A DNA stretch of 64,000 nucleotides from Anomaloglossus baeobatrachus. Lineage: Eukaryota; Chordata; Amphibia; Anura; Aromobatidae. The position numbers and the translations under genes are program-made. The notes below the pieces were generated by a model. The model was not told the origin of the DNA. It ran no database searches and saw nothing but the letters and a program-made list of their open reading frames with translations. The DNA is taken from positions 124,001 through 188,000 of the forward strand of contig NW_027442244.1 in the NCBI RefSeq assembly GCF_048569485.1, read 5' to 3'. Below, in pieces: positions 11,088 to 24,472 of the stretch (within the stretch, counting starts at the first letter, position 1; every line of letters begins with the position of its first letter).

Positions 11088-12477
11088 AACCAGAATTGGT
11101 TTGGGCCTCGAGTGGCACCCTGGCCTATGCCGGACACATCTTAGGGAGAGAGAGCGAGAGGGAGACAAACCCACGCCTACACAAGACATTTTGTCACCCA
11201 AGCCAACCCTTGAAAAGGCTGCTTTGCAGAGCAAAAACAAGAAGAATGGTGCGTTTTGCAGCCGCCGCCCACTGCAATGAATCTGAATAACTCCTCCTTT
11301 AGGGCGCAAGCAACTCCCCTCCCCCTTGCAGTCTTTCCAATTCACGATACAAAAAGACGGACAGGACAGGTTGCCTGACTTTCCGTCACTGCCACCCTTT
11401 GCCATCCTTACCCGTAGAAAGCCCTTTCATCATCCCCAAACCCTAATCTTTTCCCTTTCCTTCCCAGCCCCCAAACCCTGCCCTCTGTACCTTTCTCACC
11501 ACCCGCTTCCCTTCTCCTGTCATCCCCCTACCACCCGGGAAAAAAAGAGATTGCCCCCTCCTTCCACTAGCCCACCCTCCCACCCAAAGAACAACTTCTT
11601 CTGCGCAGCTTGTTTTCTAGGCAGCAGCGCTATTGTGATGTCATCGGGGGGCATTGTGACAAGCCGCCAGTGTTCCGTCTCTTCATGTTGTGCACAGTTC
11701 AAACGGAAAATACATCAACAGGCAGACTACAGAAAAGCTTACTATCAAAGGTTAGAGGGGGGCTTTCTCAGAGGGCTTTTTACAGTTTTTCTATTCCCAA
11801 TTAGCCGTTTAAGTGTACTTATTGAAAGTAGTAATTCTTTCATAGGCCGCCCTTTCTTAGTATTTGACGTTCCTTATATTGCGGTATGAGGCTTCGCAGT
11901 AGGTTGCAAACATTCATCACCCATGACTGTCCCCAATTGAGCTCAGAAGCTCAATGTCTATCATGACCTCTCTTTTAGAATGTCCAAGAGCAAGCAAACT
12001 ATTCCTCCAGGAGAGGGCGCCAACAGACTACTAAAGAGATCATCATTACTCAAAGAAAACCCCAAAAACCAATGCATGATAGGAATAAACAGGTAACTTT
12101 CTTTGGAGTGGAAGCGGAGAGATCGCACCAGATGCCAATTCTAGATCTTATCACACCTGTGGTCACTGCAGCAGCAGGTGAATCCACTTTGTCCAAAAGG
12201 GATCTATTCCATTCAATTGCAAATGATCTAGATAAGACAGAGAACTGCAGCACGGGGACATAGCCGAGTTGGTCAGGTTGAGTGGTGATGAGTTTGCTAT
12301 TTGGATGAATAAAGAAAGTCAAAAGTGTGAAAGATAAAAAACAAAAGGAGGAAGTGTGAAAAGTGAATGGGCCAAATTGAGGTGCATATGAAGACGTATG
12401 CTTTCTTCCAATTCATTAAATCGGGCTAATATGAATCAGGTGAATTGAGTTCTGCTTTTGGAAACTGGGTTAAGAAG

Positions 12478-12665
12478 GGGTGCACCGTTCCTGGAGGTAC
12501 TGCAATACCAGGTCAATGCGTGGAGTGGACAGAGCAAGCTCTTTTTCCATCTCCCTGTTCTAAAAATCCATTTAATATATGGTCCCCAGATAGGGGACGT
12601 ATCAGATATTAAACTGATAAGAACAGATACTACACTTGATCTTAGCCAAAAGGCCGAGAAGCGAT
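12478..12665 (-). ncRNA. RNU2: U2 snRNA
   Basis: Complete, identical to the reference copy. PSE-like element 12708-12727; 3' box 12451-12465. Confidence 0.97.
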
Positions 12666-14055
12666 AACCAGAATTGGTTTGGGCCTCGAGTGGCACCCTG
12701 GCCTATGCCGGACACATCTTAGGGAGAGAGAGCGAGAGGGAGACAAACCCACGCCTACACAAGACATTTTGTCACCCAAGCCAACCCTTGAAAAGGCTGC
12801 TTTGCAGAGCAAAAACAAGAAGAATGGTGCGTTTTGCAGCCGCCGCCCACTGCAATGAATCTGAATAACTCCTCCTTTAGGGCGCAAGCAACTCCCCTCC
12901 CCCTTGCAGTCTTTCCAATTCACGATACAAAAAGACGGACAGGACAGGTTGCCTGACTTTCCGTCACTGCCACCCTTTGCCATCCTTACCCGTAGAAAGC
13001 CCTTTCATCATCCCCAAACCCTAATCTTTTCCCTTTCCTTCCCAGCCCCCAAACCCTGCCCTCTGTACCTTTCTCACCACCCGCTTCCCTTCTCCTGTCA
13101 TCCCCCTACCACCCGGGAAAAAAAGAGATTGCCCCCTCCTTCCACTAGCCCACCCTCCCACCCAAAGAACAACTTCTTCTGCGCAGCTTGTTTTCTAGGC
13201 AGCAGCGCTATTGTGATGTCATCGGGGGGCATTGTGACAAGCCGCCAGTGTTCCGTCTCTTCATGTTGTGCACAGTTCAAACGGAAAATACATCAACAGG
13301 CAGACTACAGAAAAGCTTACTATCAAAGGTTAGAGGGGGGCTTTCTCAGAGGGCTTTTTACAGTTTTTCTATTCCCAATTAGCCGTTTAAGTGTACTTAT
13401 TGAAAGTAGTAATTCTTTCATAGGCCGCCCTTTCTTAGTATTTGACGTTCCTTATATTGCGGTATGAGGCTTCGCAGTAGGTTGCAAACATTCATCACCC
13501 ATGACTGTCCCCAATTGAGCTCAGAAGCTCAATGTCTATCATGACCTCTCTTTTAGAATGTCCAAGAGCAAGCAAACTATTCCTCCAGGAGAGGGCGCCA
13601 ACAGACTACTAAAGAGATCATCATTACTCAAAGAAAACCCCAAAAACCAATGCATGATAGGAATAAACAGGTAACTTTCTTTGGAGTGGAAGCGGAGAGA
13701 TCGCACCAGATGCCAATTCTAGATCTTATCACACCTGTGGTCACTGCAGCAGCAGGTGAATCCACTTTGTCCAAAAGGGATCTATTCCATTCAATTGCAA
13801 ATGATCTAGATAAGACAGAGAACTGCAGCACGGGGACATAGCCGAGTTGGTCAGGTTGAGTGGTGATGAGTTTGCTATTTGGATGAATAAAGAAAGTCAA
13901 AAGTGTGAAAGATAAAAAACAAAAGGAGGAAGTGTGAAAAGTGAATGGGCCAAATTGAGGTGCATATGAAGACGTATGCTTTCTTCCAATTCATTAAATC
14001 GGGCTAATATGAATCAGGTGAATTGAGTTCTGCTTTTGGAAACTGGGTTAAGAAG

Positions 14056-14243
14056 GGGTGCACCGTTCCTGGAGGTACTGCAATACCAGGTCAATGCGTG
14101 GAGTGGACAGAGCAAGCTCTTTTTCCATCTCCCTGTTCTAAAAATCCATTTAATATATGGTCCCCAGATAGGGGACGTATCAGATATTAAACTGATAAGA
14201 ACAGATACTACACTTGATCTTAGCCAAAAGGCCGAGAAGCGAT
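14056..14243 (-). ncRNA. RNU2: U2 snRNA
   Basis: Complete, identical to the reference copy. PSE-like element 14286-14305; 3' box 14029-14043. Its upstream spacer (14244-15633) leads to the first split gene. Confidence 0.97.
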
Positions 14244-15633
14244 AACCAGAATTGGTTTGGGCCTCGAGTGGCACCCTGGCCTATGCCGGACACATCTTAG
14301 GGAGAGAGAGCGAGAGGGAGACAAACCCACGCCTACACAAGACATTTTGTCACCCAAGCCAACCCTTGAAAAGGCTGCTTTGCAGAGCAAAAACAAGAAG
14401 AATGGTGCGTTTTGCAGCCGCCGCCCACTGCAATGAATCTGAATAACTCCTCCTTTAGGGCGCAAGCAACTCCCCTCCCCCTTGCAGTCTTTCCAATTCA
14501 CGATACAAAAAGACGGACAGGACAGGTTGCCTGACTTTCCGTCACTGCCACCCTTTGCCATCCTTACCCGTAGAAAGCCCTTTCATCATCCCCAAACCCT
14601 AATCTTTTCCCTTTCCTTCCCAGCCCCCAAACCCTGCCCTCTGTACCTTTCTCACCACCCGCTTCCCTTCTCCTGTCATCCCCCTACCACCCGGGAAAAA
14701 AAGAGATTGCCCCCTCCTTCCACTAGCCCACCCTCCCACCCAAAGAACAACTTCTTCTGCGCAGCTTGTTTTCTAGGCAGCAGCGCTATTGTGATGTCAT
14801 CGGGGGGCATTGTGACAAGCCGCCAGTGTTCCGTCTCTTCATGTTGTGCACAGTTCAAACGGAAAATACATCAACAGGCAGACTACAGAAAAGCTTACTA
14901 TCAAAGGTTAGAGGGGGGCTTTCTCAGAGGGCTTTTTACAGTTTTTCTATTCCCAATTAGCCGTTTAAGTGTACTTATTGAAAGTAGTAATTCTTTCATA
15001 GGCCGCCCTTTCTTAGTATTTGACGTTCCTTATATTGCGGTATGAGGCTTCGCAGTAGGTTGCAAACATTCATCACCCATGACTGTCCCCAATTGAGCTC
15101 AGAAGCTCAATGTCTATCATGACCTCTCTTTTAGAATGTCCAAGAGCAAGCAAACTATTCCTCCAGGAGAGGGCGCCAACAGACTACTAAAGAGATCATC
15201 ATTACTCAAAGAAAACCCCAAAAACCAATGCATGATAGGAATAAACAGGTAACTTTCTTTGGAGTGGAAGCGGAGAGATCGCACCAGATGCCAATTCTAG
15301 ATCTTATCACACCTGTGGTCACTGCAGCAGCAGGTGAATCCACTTTGTCCAAAAGGGATCTATTCCATTCAATTGCAAATGATCTAGATAAGACAGAGAA
15401 CTGCAGCACGGGGACATAGCCGAGTTGGTCAGGTTGAGTGGTGATGAGTTTGCTATTTGGATGAATAAAGAAAGTCAAAAGTGTGAAAGATAAAAAACAA
15501 AAGGAGGAAGTGTGAAAAGTGAATGGGCCAAATTGAGGTGCATATGAAGACGTATGCTTTCTTCCAATTCATTAAATCGGGCTAATATGAATCAGGTGAA
15601 TTGAGTTCTGCTTTTGGAAACTGGGTTAAGAAG

Positions 15634-15783
15634 GGGTGCACCGTTCCTGGAGGTACTGCAATACCAGGTCAATGCGTGGAGTGGACAGAGCAAGCTCTTT
15701 TTCCATCTCCCTGTTCTAAAAATCCATTTAATATATGGTCCCCAGATAGGGGACGTATCAGATATTAAACTGATAAGAACAGA
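15634..15783 (-). pseudogene. U2 snRNA 3' part (nt 39-188), split by insertion 1
   Basis: This is the distal part of a U2 gene separated from its 5' end and promoter by a 762-bp element. It keeps the Sm-like site, stems III and IV and the 3' box (15607-15621). No other change from the array consensus is visible, so the insertion is recent or the flanks are still being homogenised. Confidence 0.95.
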
Positions 15784-16545
15784 TTTTGATTTAATGAAGC
15801 TTTCCAAAGCACCACAAAAAATGCATGACCGAAGTCACACCAAAAACAGTGCAAAGGCTAGGATTCGTGTGGACCCCACCGTGAGGAGAGGGTCCCCAAA
15901 AATCAACCCCGTCCCTCCGAGCCAGAAGGCCACAGCAAGGGTCAGGGATCTTCGGTGCTCCCCCAAGCCGAAGCCTGGTTGAGCCTTGTCGTTGCTCCCA
16001 GCGTCCACCCAGGCATCTTACCCAAGTGGAGTAGAGAGCTACTAGTTGTTGGTTTCCCAGCCGAAACTGCCCGGACCGTCAACCGGTGTTGGTTTCTCAG
16101 CCCAAGGCTAACCGGACCTCCAACCGGGTGTTGGTTTCTCAGCCGAAGCTGACCCAGACCTCCAACCAGGTGTTGGTTTCTCAGCCCAAAGCTGACCAGA
16201 CCTCCGACCGGGATTATAAAAATTTCCCTTCCTAGCCAGAAGGCCGGGATAGGGTAATATGCTCAAAAAGTATGAAAAGGCAAGGTACGGTGTGCTACAG
16301 AGCCCAAGGCTTGCCGGGGTCCCAAGCCAGCAAGCTCAGACTCACTCCAGGGTCGTCAGTCCTGGGGCACGTTGTACCATAGCCCCCCACCCTTACTCAG
16401 CCTAATAGCCTCGATCCTGGTAGGGCCATGTTTTCCTCTAGATGAATATACTATCCACCCAGAGTACTAGCAAGCGCAACCTTCCAGTGTGCATTGTATC
16501 ATTGTACTAAGGTGGCCTGGAGCTTAAACCACCTCTTCGAACAAC
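15784..16545 (-). mobile_element. U2-targeting non-LTR-type element, insertion 1
   Basis: 762 bp inserted between U2 nt 37 and nt 39; nt 38 is lost. On the minus strand its 3' end reads AAATCAAAA and abuts U2 nt 39, which is the same junction as insertions 2 and 3. Its 5' end is near GTTCGAA (16536-16542), with three extra bases before the U2 flank. Four ~42-bp tandem repeats lie at 16049-16212, followed on the element's 5' side by a TATAATCC stretch and a U2-like motif. No reverse transcriptase or endonuclease is encoded. Constant 3' junction, A-rich tail and same site are the marks of target-primed reverse transcription; Keno (Tx1 group) elements are known to target U2. I infer a non-autonomous relative or 3' tail of such an element; family membership is not proven. 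Confidence 0.75.
16049..16212 (-). repeat. Four tandem 40-42-bp repeats in insertion 1
   Basis: Units begin TTGGTTTC on the plus strand at 16049, 16089, 16131 and 16173 and carry TCAGCC, GACC and CTCCAACCGG blocks with small differences between units. Confidence 0.85.
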
Positions 16546-16582
16546 ACTACACTTGATCTTAGCCAAAAGGCCGAGAAGCGAT
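16546..16582 (-). pseudogene. U2 snRNA 5' part (nt 1-37), split by insertion 1
   Basis: U2 promoter and first 37 nt are intact (PSE-like element 16625-16644), but transcription would run into the inserted element, which lies in the same orientation. Confidence 0.95.
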
Positions 16583-17972
16583 AACCAGAATTGGTTTGGG
16601 CCTCGAGTGGCACCCTGGCCTATGCCGGACACATCTTAGGGAGAGAGAGCGAGAGGGAGACAAACCCACGCCTACACAAGACATTTTGTCACCCAAGCCA
16701 ACCCTTGAAAAGGCTGCTTTGCAGAGCAAAAACAAGAAGAATGGTGCGTTTTGCAGCCGCCGCCCACTGCAATGAATCTGAATAACTCCTCCTTTAGGGC
16801 GCAAGCAACTCCCCTCCCCCTTGCAGTCTTTCCAATTCACGATACAAAAAGACGGACAGGACAGGTTGCCTGACTTTCCGTCACTGCCACCCTTTGCCAT
16901 CCTTACCCGTAGAAAGCCCTTTCATCATCCCCAAACCCTAATCTTTTCCCTTTCCTTCCCAGCCCCCAAACCCTGCCCTCTGTACCTTTCTCACCACCCG
17001 CTTCCCTTCTCCTGTCATCCCCCTACCACCCGGGAAAAAAAGAGATTGCCCCCTCCTTCCACTAGCCCACCCTCCCACCCAAAGAACAACTTCTTCTGCG
17101 CAGCTTGTTTTCTAGGCAGCAGCGCTATTGTGATGTCATCGGGGGGCATTGTGACAAGCCGCCAGTGTTCCGTCTCTTCATGTTGTGCACAGTTCAAACG
17201 GAAAATACATCAACAGGCAGACTACAGAAAAGCTTACTATCAAAGGTTAGAGGGGGGCTTTCTCAGAGGGCTTTTTACAGTTTTTCTATTCCCAATTAGC
17301 CGTTTAAGTGTACTTATTGAAAGTAGTAATTCTTTCATAGGCCGCCCTTTCTTAGTATTTGACGTTCCTTATATTGCGGTATGAGGCTTCGCAGTAGGTT
17401 GCAAACATTCATCACCCATGACTGTCCCCAATTGAGCTCAGAAGCTCAATGTCTATCATGACCTCTCTTTTAGAATGTCCAAGAGCAAGCAAACTATTCC
17501 TCCAGGAGAGGGCGCCAACAGACTACTAAAGAGATCATCATTACTCAAAGAAAACCCCAAAAACCAATGCATGATAGGAATAAACAGGTAACTTTCTTTG
17601 GAGTGGAAGCGGAGAGATCGCACCAGATGCCAATTCTAGATCTTATCACACCTGTGGTCACTGCAGCAGCAGGTGAATCCACTTTGTCCAAAAGGGATCT
17701 ATTCCATTCAATTGCAAATGATCTAGATAAGACAGAGAACTGCAGCACGGGGACATAGCCGAGTTGGTCAGGTTGAGTGGTGATGAGTTTGCTATTTGGA
17801 TGAATAAAGAAAGTCAAAAGTGTGAAAGATAAAAAACAAAAGGAGGAAGTGTGAAAAGTGAATGGGCCAAATTGAGGTGCATATGAAGACGTATGCTTTC
17901 TTCCAATTCATTAAATCGGGCTAATATGAATCAGGTGAATTGAGTTCTGCTTTTGGAAACTGGGTTAAGAAG

Positions 17973-18160
17973 GGGTGCACCGTTCCTGGAGGTACTGCAA
18001 TACCAGGTCAATGCGTGGAGTGGACAGAGCAAGCTCTTTTTCCATCTCCCTGTTCTAAAAATCCATTTAATATATGGTCCCCAGATAGGGGACGTATCAG
18101 ATATTAAACTGATAAGAACAGATACTACACTTGATCTTAGCCAAAAGGCCGAGAAGCGAT
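17973..18160 (-). ncRNA. RNU2: U2 snRNA
   Basis: Complete. PSE-like element 18203-18222; 3' box 17946-17960. Confidence 0.97.
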
Positions 18161-19550
18161 AACCAGAATTGGTTTGGGCCTCGAGTGGCACCCTGGCCTA
18201 TGCCGGACACATCTTAGGGAGAGAGAGCGAGAGGGAGACAAACCCACGCCTACACAAGACATTTTGTCACCCAAGCCAACCCTTGAAAAGGCTGCTTTGC
18301 AGAGCAAAAACAAGAAGAATGGTGCGTTTTGCAGCCGCCGCCCACTGCAATGAATCTGAATAACTCCTCCTTTAGGGCGCAAGCAACTCCCCTCCCCCTT
18401 GCAGTCTTTCCAATTCACGATACAAAAAGACGGACAGGACAGGTTGCCTGACTTTCCGTCACTGCCACCCTTTGCCATCCTTACCCGTAGAAAGCCCTTT
18501 CATCATCCCCAAACCCTAATCTTTTCCCTTTCCTTCCCAGCCCCCAAACCCTGCCCTCTGTACCTTTCTCACCACCCGCTTCCCTTCTCCTGTCATCCCC
18601 CTACCACCCGGGAAAAAAAGAGATTGCCCCCTCCTTCCACTAGCCCACCCTCCCACCCAAAGAACAACTTCTTCTGCGCAGCTTGTTTTCTAGGCAGCAG
18701 CGCTATTGTGATGTCATCGGGGGGCATTGTGACAAGCCGCCAGTGTTCCGTCTCTTCATGTTGTGCACAGTTCAAACGGAAAATACATCAACAGGCAGAC
18801 TACAGAAAAGCTTACTATCAAAGGTTAGAGGGGGGCTTTCTCAGAGGGCTTTTTACAGTTTTTCTATTCCCAATTAGCCGTTTAAGTGTACTTATTGAAA
18901 GTAGTAATTCTTTCATAGGCCGCCCTTTCTTAGTATTTGACGTTCCTTATATTGCGGTATGAGGCTTCGCAGTAGGTTGCAAACATTCATCACCCATGAC
19001 TGTCCCCAATTGAGCTCAGAAGCTCAATGTCTATCATGACCTCTCTTTTAGAATGTCCAAGAGCAAGCAAACTATTCCTCCAGGAGAGGGCGCCAACAGA
19101 CTACTAAAGAGATCATCATTACTCAAAGAAAACCCCAAAAACCAATGCATGATAGGAATAAACAGGTAACTTTCTTTGGAGTGGAAGCGGAGAGATCGCA
19201 CCAGATGCCAATTCTAGATCTTATCACACCTGTGGTCACTGCAGCAGCAGGTGAATCCACTTTGTCCAAAAGGGATCTATTCCATTCAATTGCAAATGAT
19301 CTAGATAAGACAGAGAACTGCAGCACGGGGACATAGCCGAGTTGGTCAGGTTGAGTGGTGATGAGTTTGCTATTTGGATGAATAAAGAAAGTCAAAAGTG
19401 TGAAAGATAAAAAACAAAAGGAGGAAGTGTGAAAAGTGAATGGGCCAAATTGAGGTGCATATGAAGACGTATGCTTTCTTCCAATTCATTAAATCGGGCT
19501 AATATGAATCAGGTGAATTGAGTTCTGCTTTTGGAAACTGGGTTAAGAAG

Positions 19551-19738
19551 GGGTGCACCGTTCCTGGAGGTACTGCAATACCAGGTCAATGCGTGGAGTG
19601 GACAGAGCAAGCTCTTTTTCCATCTCCCTGTTCTAAAAATCCATTTAATATATGGTCCCCAGATAGGGGACGTATCAGATATTAAACTGATAAGAACAGA
19701 TACTACACTTGATCTTAGCCAAAAGGCCGAGAAGCGAT
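19551..19738 (-). ncRNA. RNU2: U2 snRNA
   Basis: Complete. PSE-like element 19781-19800; 3' box 19524-19538. Confidence 0.97.
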
Positions 19739-21128
19739 AACCAGAATTGGTTTGGGCCTCGAGTGGCACCCTGGCCTATGCCGGACACATCTTAGGGAGA
19801 GAGAGCGAGAGGGAGACAAACCCACGCCTACACAAGACATTTTGTCACCCAAGCCAACCCTTGAAAAGGCTGCTTTGCAGAGCAAAAACAAGAAGAATGG
19901 TGCGTTTTGCAGCCGCCGCCCACTGCAATGAATCTGAATAACTCCTCCTTTAGGGCGCAAGCAACTCCCCTCCCCCTTGCAGTCTTTCCAATTCACGATA
20001 CAAAAAGACGGACAGGACAGGTTGCCTGACTTTCCGTCACTGCCACCCTTTGCCATCCTTACCCGTAGAAAGCCCTTTCATCATCCCCAAACCCTAATCT
20101 TTTCCCTTTCCTTCCCAGCCCCCAAACCCTGCCCTCTGTACCTTTCTCACCACCCGCTTCCCTTCTCCTGTCATCCCCCTACCACCCGGGAAAAAAAGAG
20201 ATTGCCCCCTCCTTCCACTAGCCCACCCTCCCACCCAAAGAACAACTTCTTCTGCGCAGCTTGTTTTCTAGGCAGCAGCGCTATTGTGATGTCATCGGGG
20301 GGCATTGTGACAAGCCGCCAGTGTTCCGTCTCTTCATGTTGTGCACAGTTCAAACGGAAAATACATCAACAGGCAGACTACAGAAAAGCTTACTATCAAA
20401 GGTTAGAGGGGGGCTTTCTCAGAGGGCTTTTTACAGTTTTTCTATTCCCAATTAGCCGTTTAAGTGTACTTATTGAAAGTAGTAATTCTTTCATAGGCCG
20501 CCCTTTCTTAGTATTTGACGTTCCTTATATTGCGGTATGAGGCTTCGCAGTAGGTTGCAAACATTCATCACCCATGACTGTCCCCAATTGAGCTCAGAAG
20601 CTCAATGTCTATCATGACCTCTCTTTTAGAATGTCCAAGAGCAAGCAAACTATTCCTCCAGGAGAGGGCGCCAACAGACTACTAAAGAGATCATCATTAC
20701 TCAAAGAAAACCCCAAAAACCAATGCATGATAGGAATAAACAGGTAACTTTCTTTGGAGTGGAAGCGGAGAGATCGCACCAGATGCCAATTCTAGATCTT
20801 ATCACACCTGTGGTCACTGCAGCAGCAGGTGAATCCACTTTGTCCAAAAGGGATCTATTCCATTCAATTGCAAATGATCTAGATAAGACAGAGAACTGCA
20901 GCACGGGGACATAGCCGAGTTGGTCAGGTTGAGTGGTGATGAGTTTGCTATTTGGATGAATAAAGAAAGTCAAAAGTGTGAAAGATAAAAAACAAAAGGA
21001 GGAAGTGTGAAAAGTGAATGGGCCAAATTGAGGTGCATATGAAGACGTATGCTTTCTTCCAATTCATTAAATCGGGCTAATATGAATCAGGTGAATTGAG
21101 TTCTGCTTTTGGAAACTGGGTTAAGAAG

Positions 21129-21316
21129 GGGTGCACCGTTCCTGGAGGTACTGCAATACCAGGTCAATGCGTGGAGTGGACAGAGCAAGCTCTTTTTCCA
21201 TCTCCCTGTTCTAAAAATCCATTTAATATATGGTCCCCAGATAGGGGACGTATCAGATATTAAACTGATAAGAACAGATACTACACTTGATCTTAGCCAA
21301 AAGGCCGAGAAGCGAT
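21129..21316 (-). ncRNA. RNU2: U2 snRNA
   Basis: Complete. PSE-like element 21359-21378; 3' box 21102-21116. The upstream spacer has C-to-T at 22493. Confidence 0.97.
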
Positions 21317-22706
21317 AACCAGAATTGGTTTGGGCCTCGAGTGGCACCCTGGCCTATGCCGGACACATCTTAGGGAGAGAGAGCGAGAGGGAGACAAACC
21401 CACGCCTACACAAGACATTTTGTCACCCAAGCCAACCCTTGAAAAGGCTGCTTTGCAGAGCAAAAACAAGAAGAATGGTGCGTTTTGCAGCCGCCGCCCA
21501 CTGCAATGAATCTGAATAACTCCTCCTTTAGGGCGCAAGCAACTCCCCTCCCCCTTGCAGTCTTTCCAATTCACGATACAAAAAGACGGACAGGACAGGT
21601 TGCCTGACTTTCCGTCACTGCCACCCTTTGCCATCCTTACCCGTAGAAAGCCCTTTCATCATCCCCAAACCCTAATCTTTTCCCTTTCCTTCCCAGCCCC
21701 CAAACCCTGCCCTCTGTACCTTTCTCACCACCCGCTTCCCTTCTCCTGTCATCCCCCTACCACCCGGGAAAAAAAGAGATTGCCCCCTCCTTCCACTAGC
21801 CCACCCTCCCACCCAAAGAACAACTTCTTCTGCGCAGCTTGTTTTCTAGGCAGCAGCGCTATTGTGATGTCATCGGGGGGCATTGTGACAAGCCGCCAGT
21901 GTTCCGTCTCTTCATGTTGTGCACAGTTCAAACGGAAAATACATCAACAGGCAGACTACAGAAAAGCTTACTATCAAAGGTTAGAGGGGGGCTTTCTCAG
22001 AGGGCTTTTTACAGTTTTTCTATTCCCAATTAGCCGTTTAAGTGTACTTATTGAAAGTAGTAATTCTTTCATAGGCCGCCCTTTCTTAGTATTTGACGTT
22101 CCTTATATTGCGGTATGAGGCTTCGCAGTAGGTTGCAAACATTCATCACCCATGACTGTCCCCAATTGAGCTCAGAAGCTCAATGTCTATCATGACCTCT
22201 CTTTTAGAATGTCCAAGAGCAAGCAAACTATTCCTCCAGGAGAGGGCGCCAACAGACTACTAAAGAGATCATCATTACTCAAAGAAAACCCCAAAAACCA
22301 ATGCATGATAGGAATAAACAGGTAACTTTCTTTGGAGTGGAAGCGGAGAGATCGCACCAGATGCCAATTCTAGATCTTATCACACCTGTGGTCACTGCAG
22401 CAGCAGGTGAATCCACTTTGTCCAAAAGGGATCTATTCCATTCAATTGCAAATGATCTAGATAAGACAGAGAACTGCAGCACGGGGACATAGTCGAGTTG
22501 GTCAGGTTGAGTGGTGATGAGTTTGCTATTTGGATGAATAAAGAAAGTCAAAAGTGTGAAAGATAAAAAACAAAAGGAGGAAGTGTGAAAAGTGAATGGG
22601 CCAAATTGAGGTGCATATGAAGACGTATGCTTTCTTCCAATTCATTAAATCGGGCTAATATGAATCAGGTGAATTGAGTTCTGCTTTTGGAAACTGGGTT
22701 AAGAAG

Positions 22707-22894
22707 GGGTGCACCGTTCCTGGAGGTACTGCAATACCAGGTCAATGCGTGGAGTGGACAGAGCAAGCTCTTTTTCCATCTCCCTGTTCTAAAAATCCAT
22801 TTAATATATGGTCCCCAGATAGGGGACGTATCAGATATTAAACTGATAAGAACAGATACTACACTTGATCTTAGCCAAAAGGCCGAGAAGCGAT
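22707..22894 (-). ncRNA. RNU2: U2 snRNA
   Basis: Complete. PSE-like element 22937-22956; 3' box 22680-22694. The upstream spacer has G-to-A at 23580. Confidence 0.97.
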
Positions 22895-24284
22895 AACCAG
22901 AATTGGTTTGGGCCTCGAGTGGCACCCTGGCCTATGCCGGACACATCTTAGGGAGAGAGAGCGAGAGGGAGACAAACCCACGCCTACACAAGACATTTTG
23001 TCACCCAAGCCAACCCTTGAAAAGGCTGCTTTGCAGAGCAAAAACAAGAAGAATGGTGCGTTTTGCAGCCGCCGCCCACTGCAATGAATCTGAATAACTC
23101 CTCCTTTAGGGCGCAAGCAACTCCCCTCCCCCTTGCAGTCTTTCCAATTCACGATACAAAAAGACGGACAGGACAGGTTGCCTGACTTTCCGTCACTGCC
23201 ACCCTTTGCCATCCTTACCCGTAGAAAGCCCTTTCATCATCCCCAAACCCTAATCTTTTCCCTTTCCTTCCCAGCCCCCAAACCCTGCCCTCTGTACCTT
23301 TCTCACCACCCGCTTCCCTTCTCCTGTCATCCCCCTACCACCCGGGAAAAAAAGAGATTGCCCCCTCCTTCCACTAGCCCACCCTCCCACCCAAAGAACA
23401 ACTTCTTCTGCGCAGCTTGTTTTCTAGGCAGCAGCGCTATTGTGATGTCATCGGGGGGCATTGTGACAAGCCGCCAGTGTTCCGTCTCTTCATGTTGTGC
23501 ACAGTTCAAACGGAAAATACATCAACAGGCAGACTACAGAAAAGCTTACTATCAAAGGTTAGAGGGGGGCTTTCTCAGAAGGCTTTTTACAGTTTTTCTA
23601 TTCCCAATTAGCCGTTTAAGTGTACTTATTGAAAGTAGTAATTCTTTCATAGGCCGCCCTTTCTTAGTATTTGACGTTCCTTATATTGCGGTATGAGGCT
23701 TCGCAGTAGGTTGCAAACATTCATCACCCATGACTGTCCCCAATTGAGCTCAGAAGCTCAATGTCTATCATGACCTCTCTTTTAGAATGTCCAAGAGCAA
23801 GCAAACTATTCCTCCAGGAGAGGGCGCCAACAGACTACTAAAGAGATCATCATTACTCAAAGAAAACCCCAAAAACCAATGCATGATAGGAATAAACAGG
23901 TAACTTTCTTTGGAGTGGAAGCGGAGAGATCGCACCAGATGCCAATTCTAGATCTTATCACACCTGTGGTCACTGCAGCAGCAGGTGAATCCACTTTGTC
24001 CAAAAGGGATCTATTCCATTCAATTGCAAATGATCTAGATAAGACAGAGAACTGCAGCACGGGGACATAGCCGAGTTGGTCAGGTTGAGTGGTGATGAGT
24101 TTGCTATTTGGATGAATAAAGAAAGTCAAAAGTGTGAAAGATAAAAAACAAAAGGAGGAAGTGTGAAAAGTGAATGGGCCAAATTGAGGTGCATATGAAG
24201 ACGTATGCTTTCTTCCAATTCATTAAATCGGGCTAATATGAATCAGGTGAATTGAGTTCTGCTTTTGGAAACTGGGTTAAGAAG

Positions 24285-24472
24285 GGGTGCACCGTTCCTG
24301 GAGGTACTGCAATACCAGGTCAATGCGTGGAGTGGACAGAGCAAGCTCTTTTTCCATCTCCCTGTTCTAAAAATCCATTTAATATATGGTCCCCAGATAG
24401 GGGACGTATCAGATATTAAACTGATAAGAACAGATACTACACTTGATCTTAGCCAAAAGGCCGAGAAGCGAT
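24285..24472 (-). ncRNA. RNU2: U2 snRNA
   Basis: Complete. PSE-like element 24515-24534; 3' box 24258-24272. The upstream spacer has C-to-T at 25280, shared with the next unit (26858). Confidence 0.97.

Noticed and set aside
15784-16545. Reading the insertions as solo LTRs
   Set aside because: They lack matching TG...CA ends and a fixed-length target duplication, have an A-rich 3' tail, and differ at their 5' ends, all pointing to a non-LTR mechanism.
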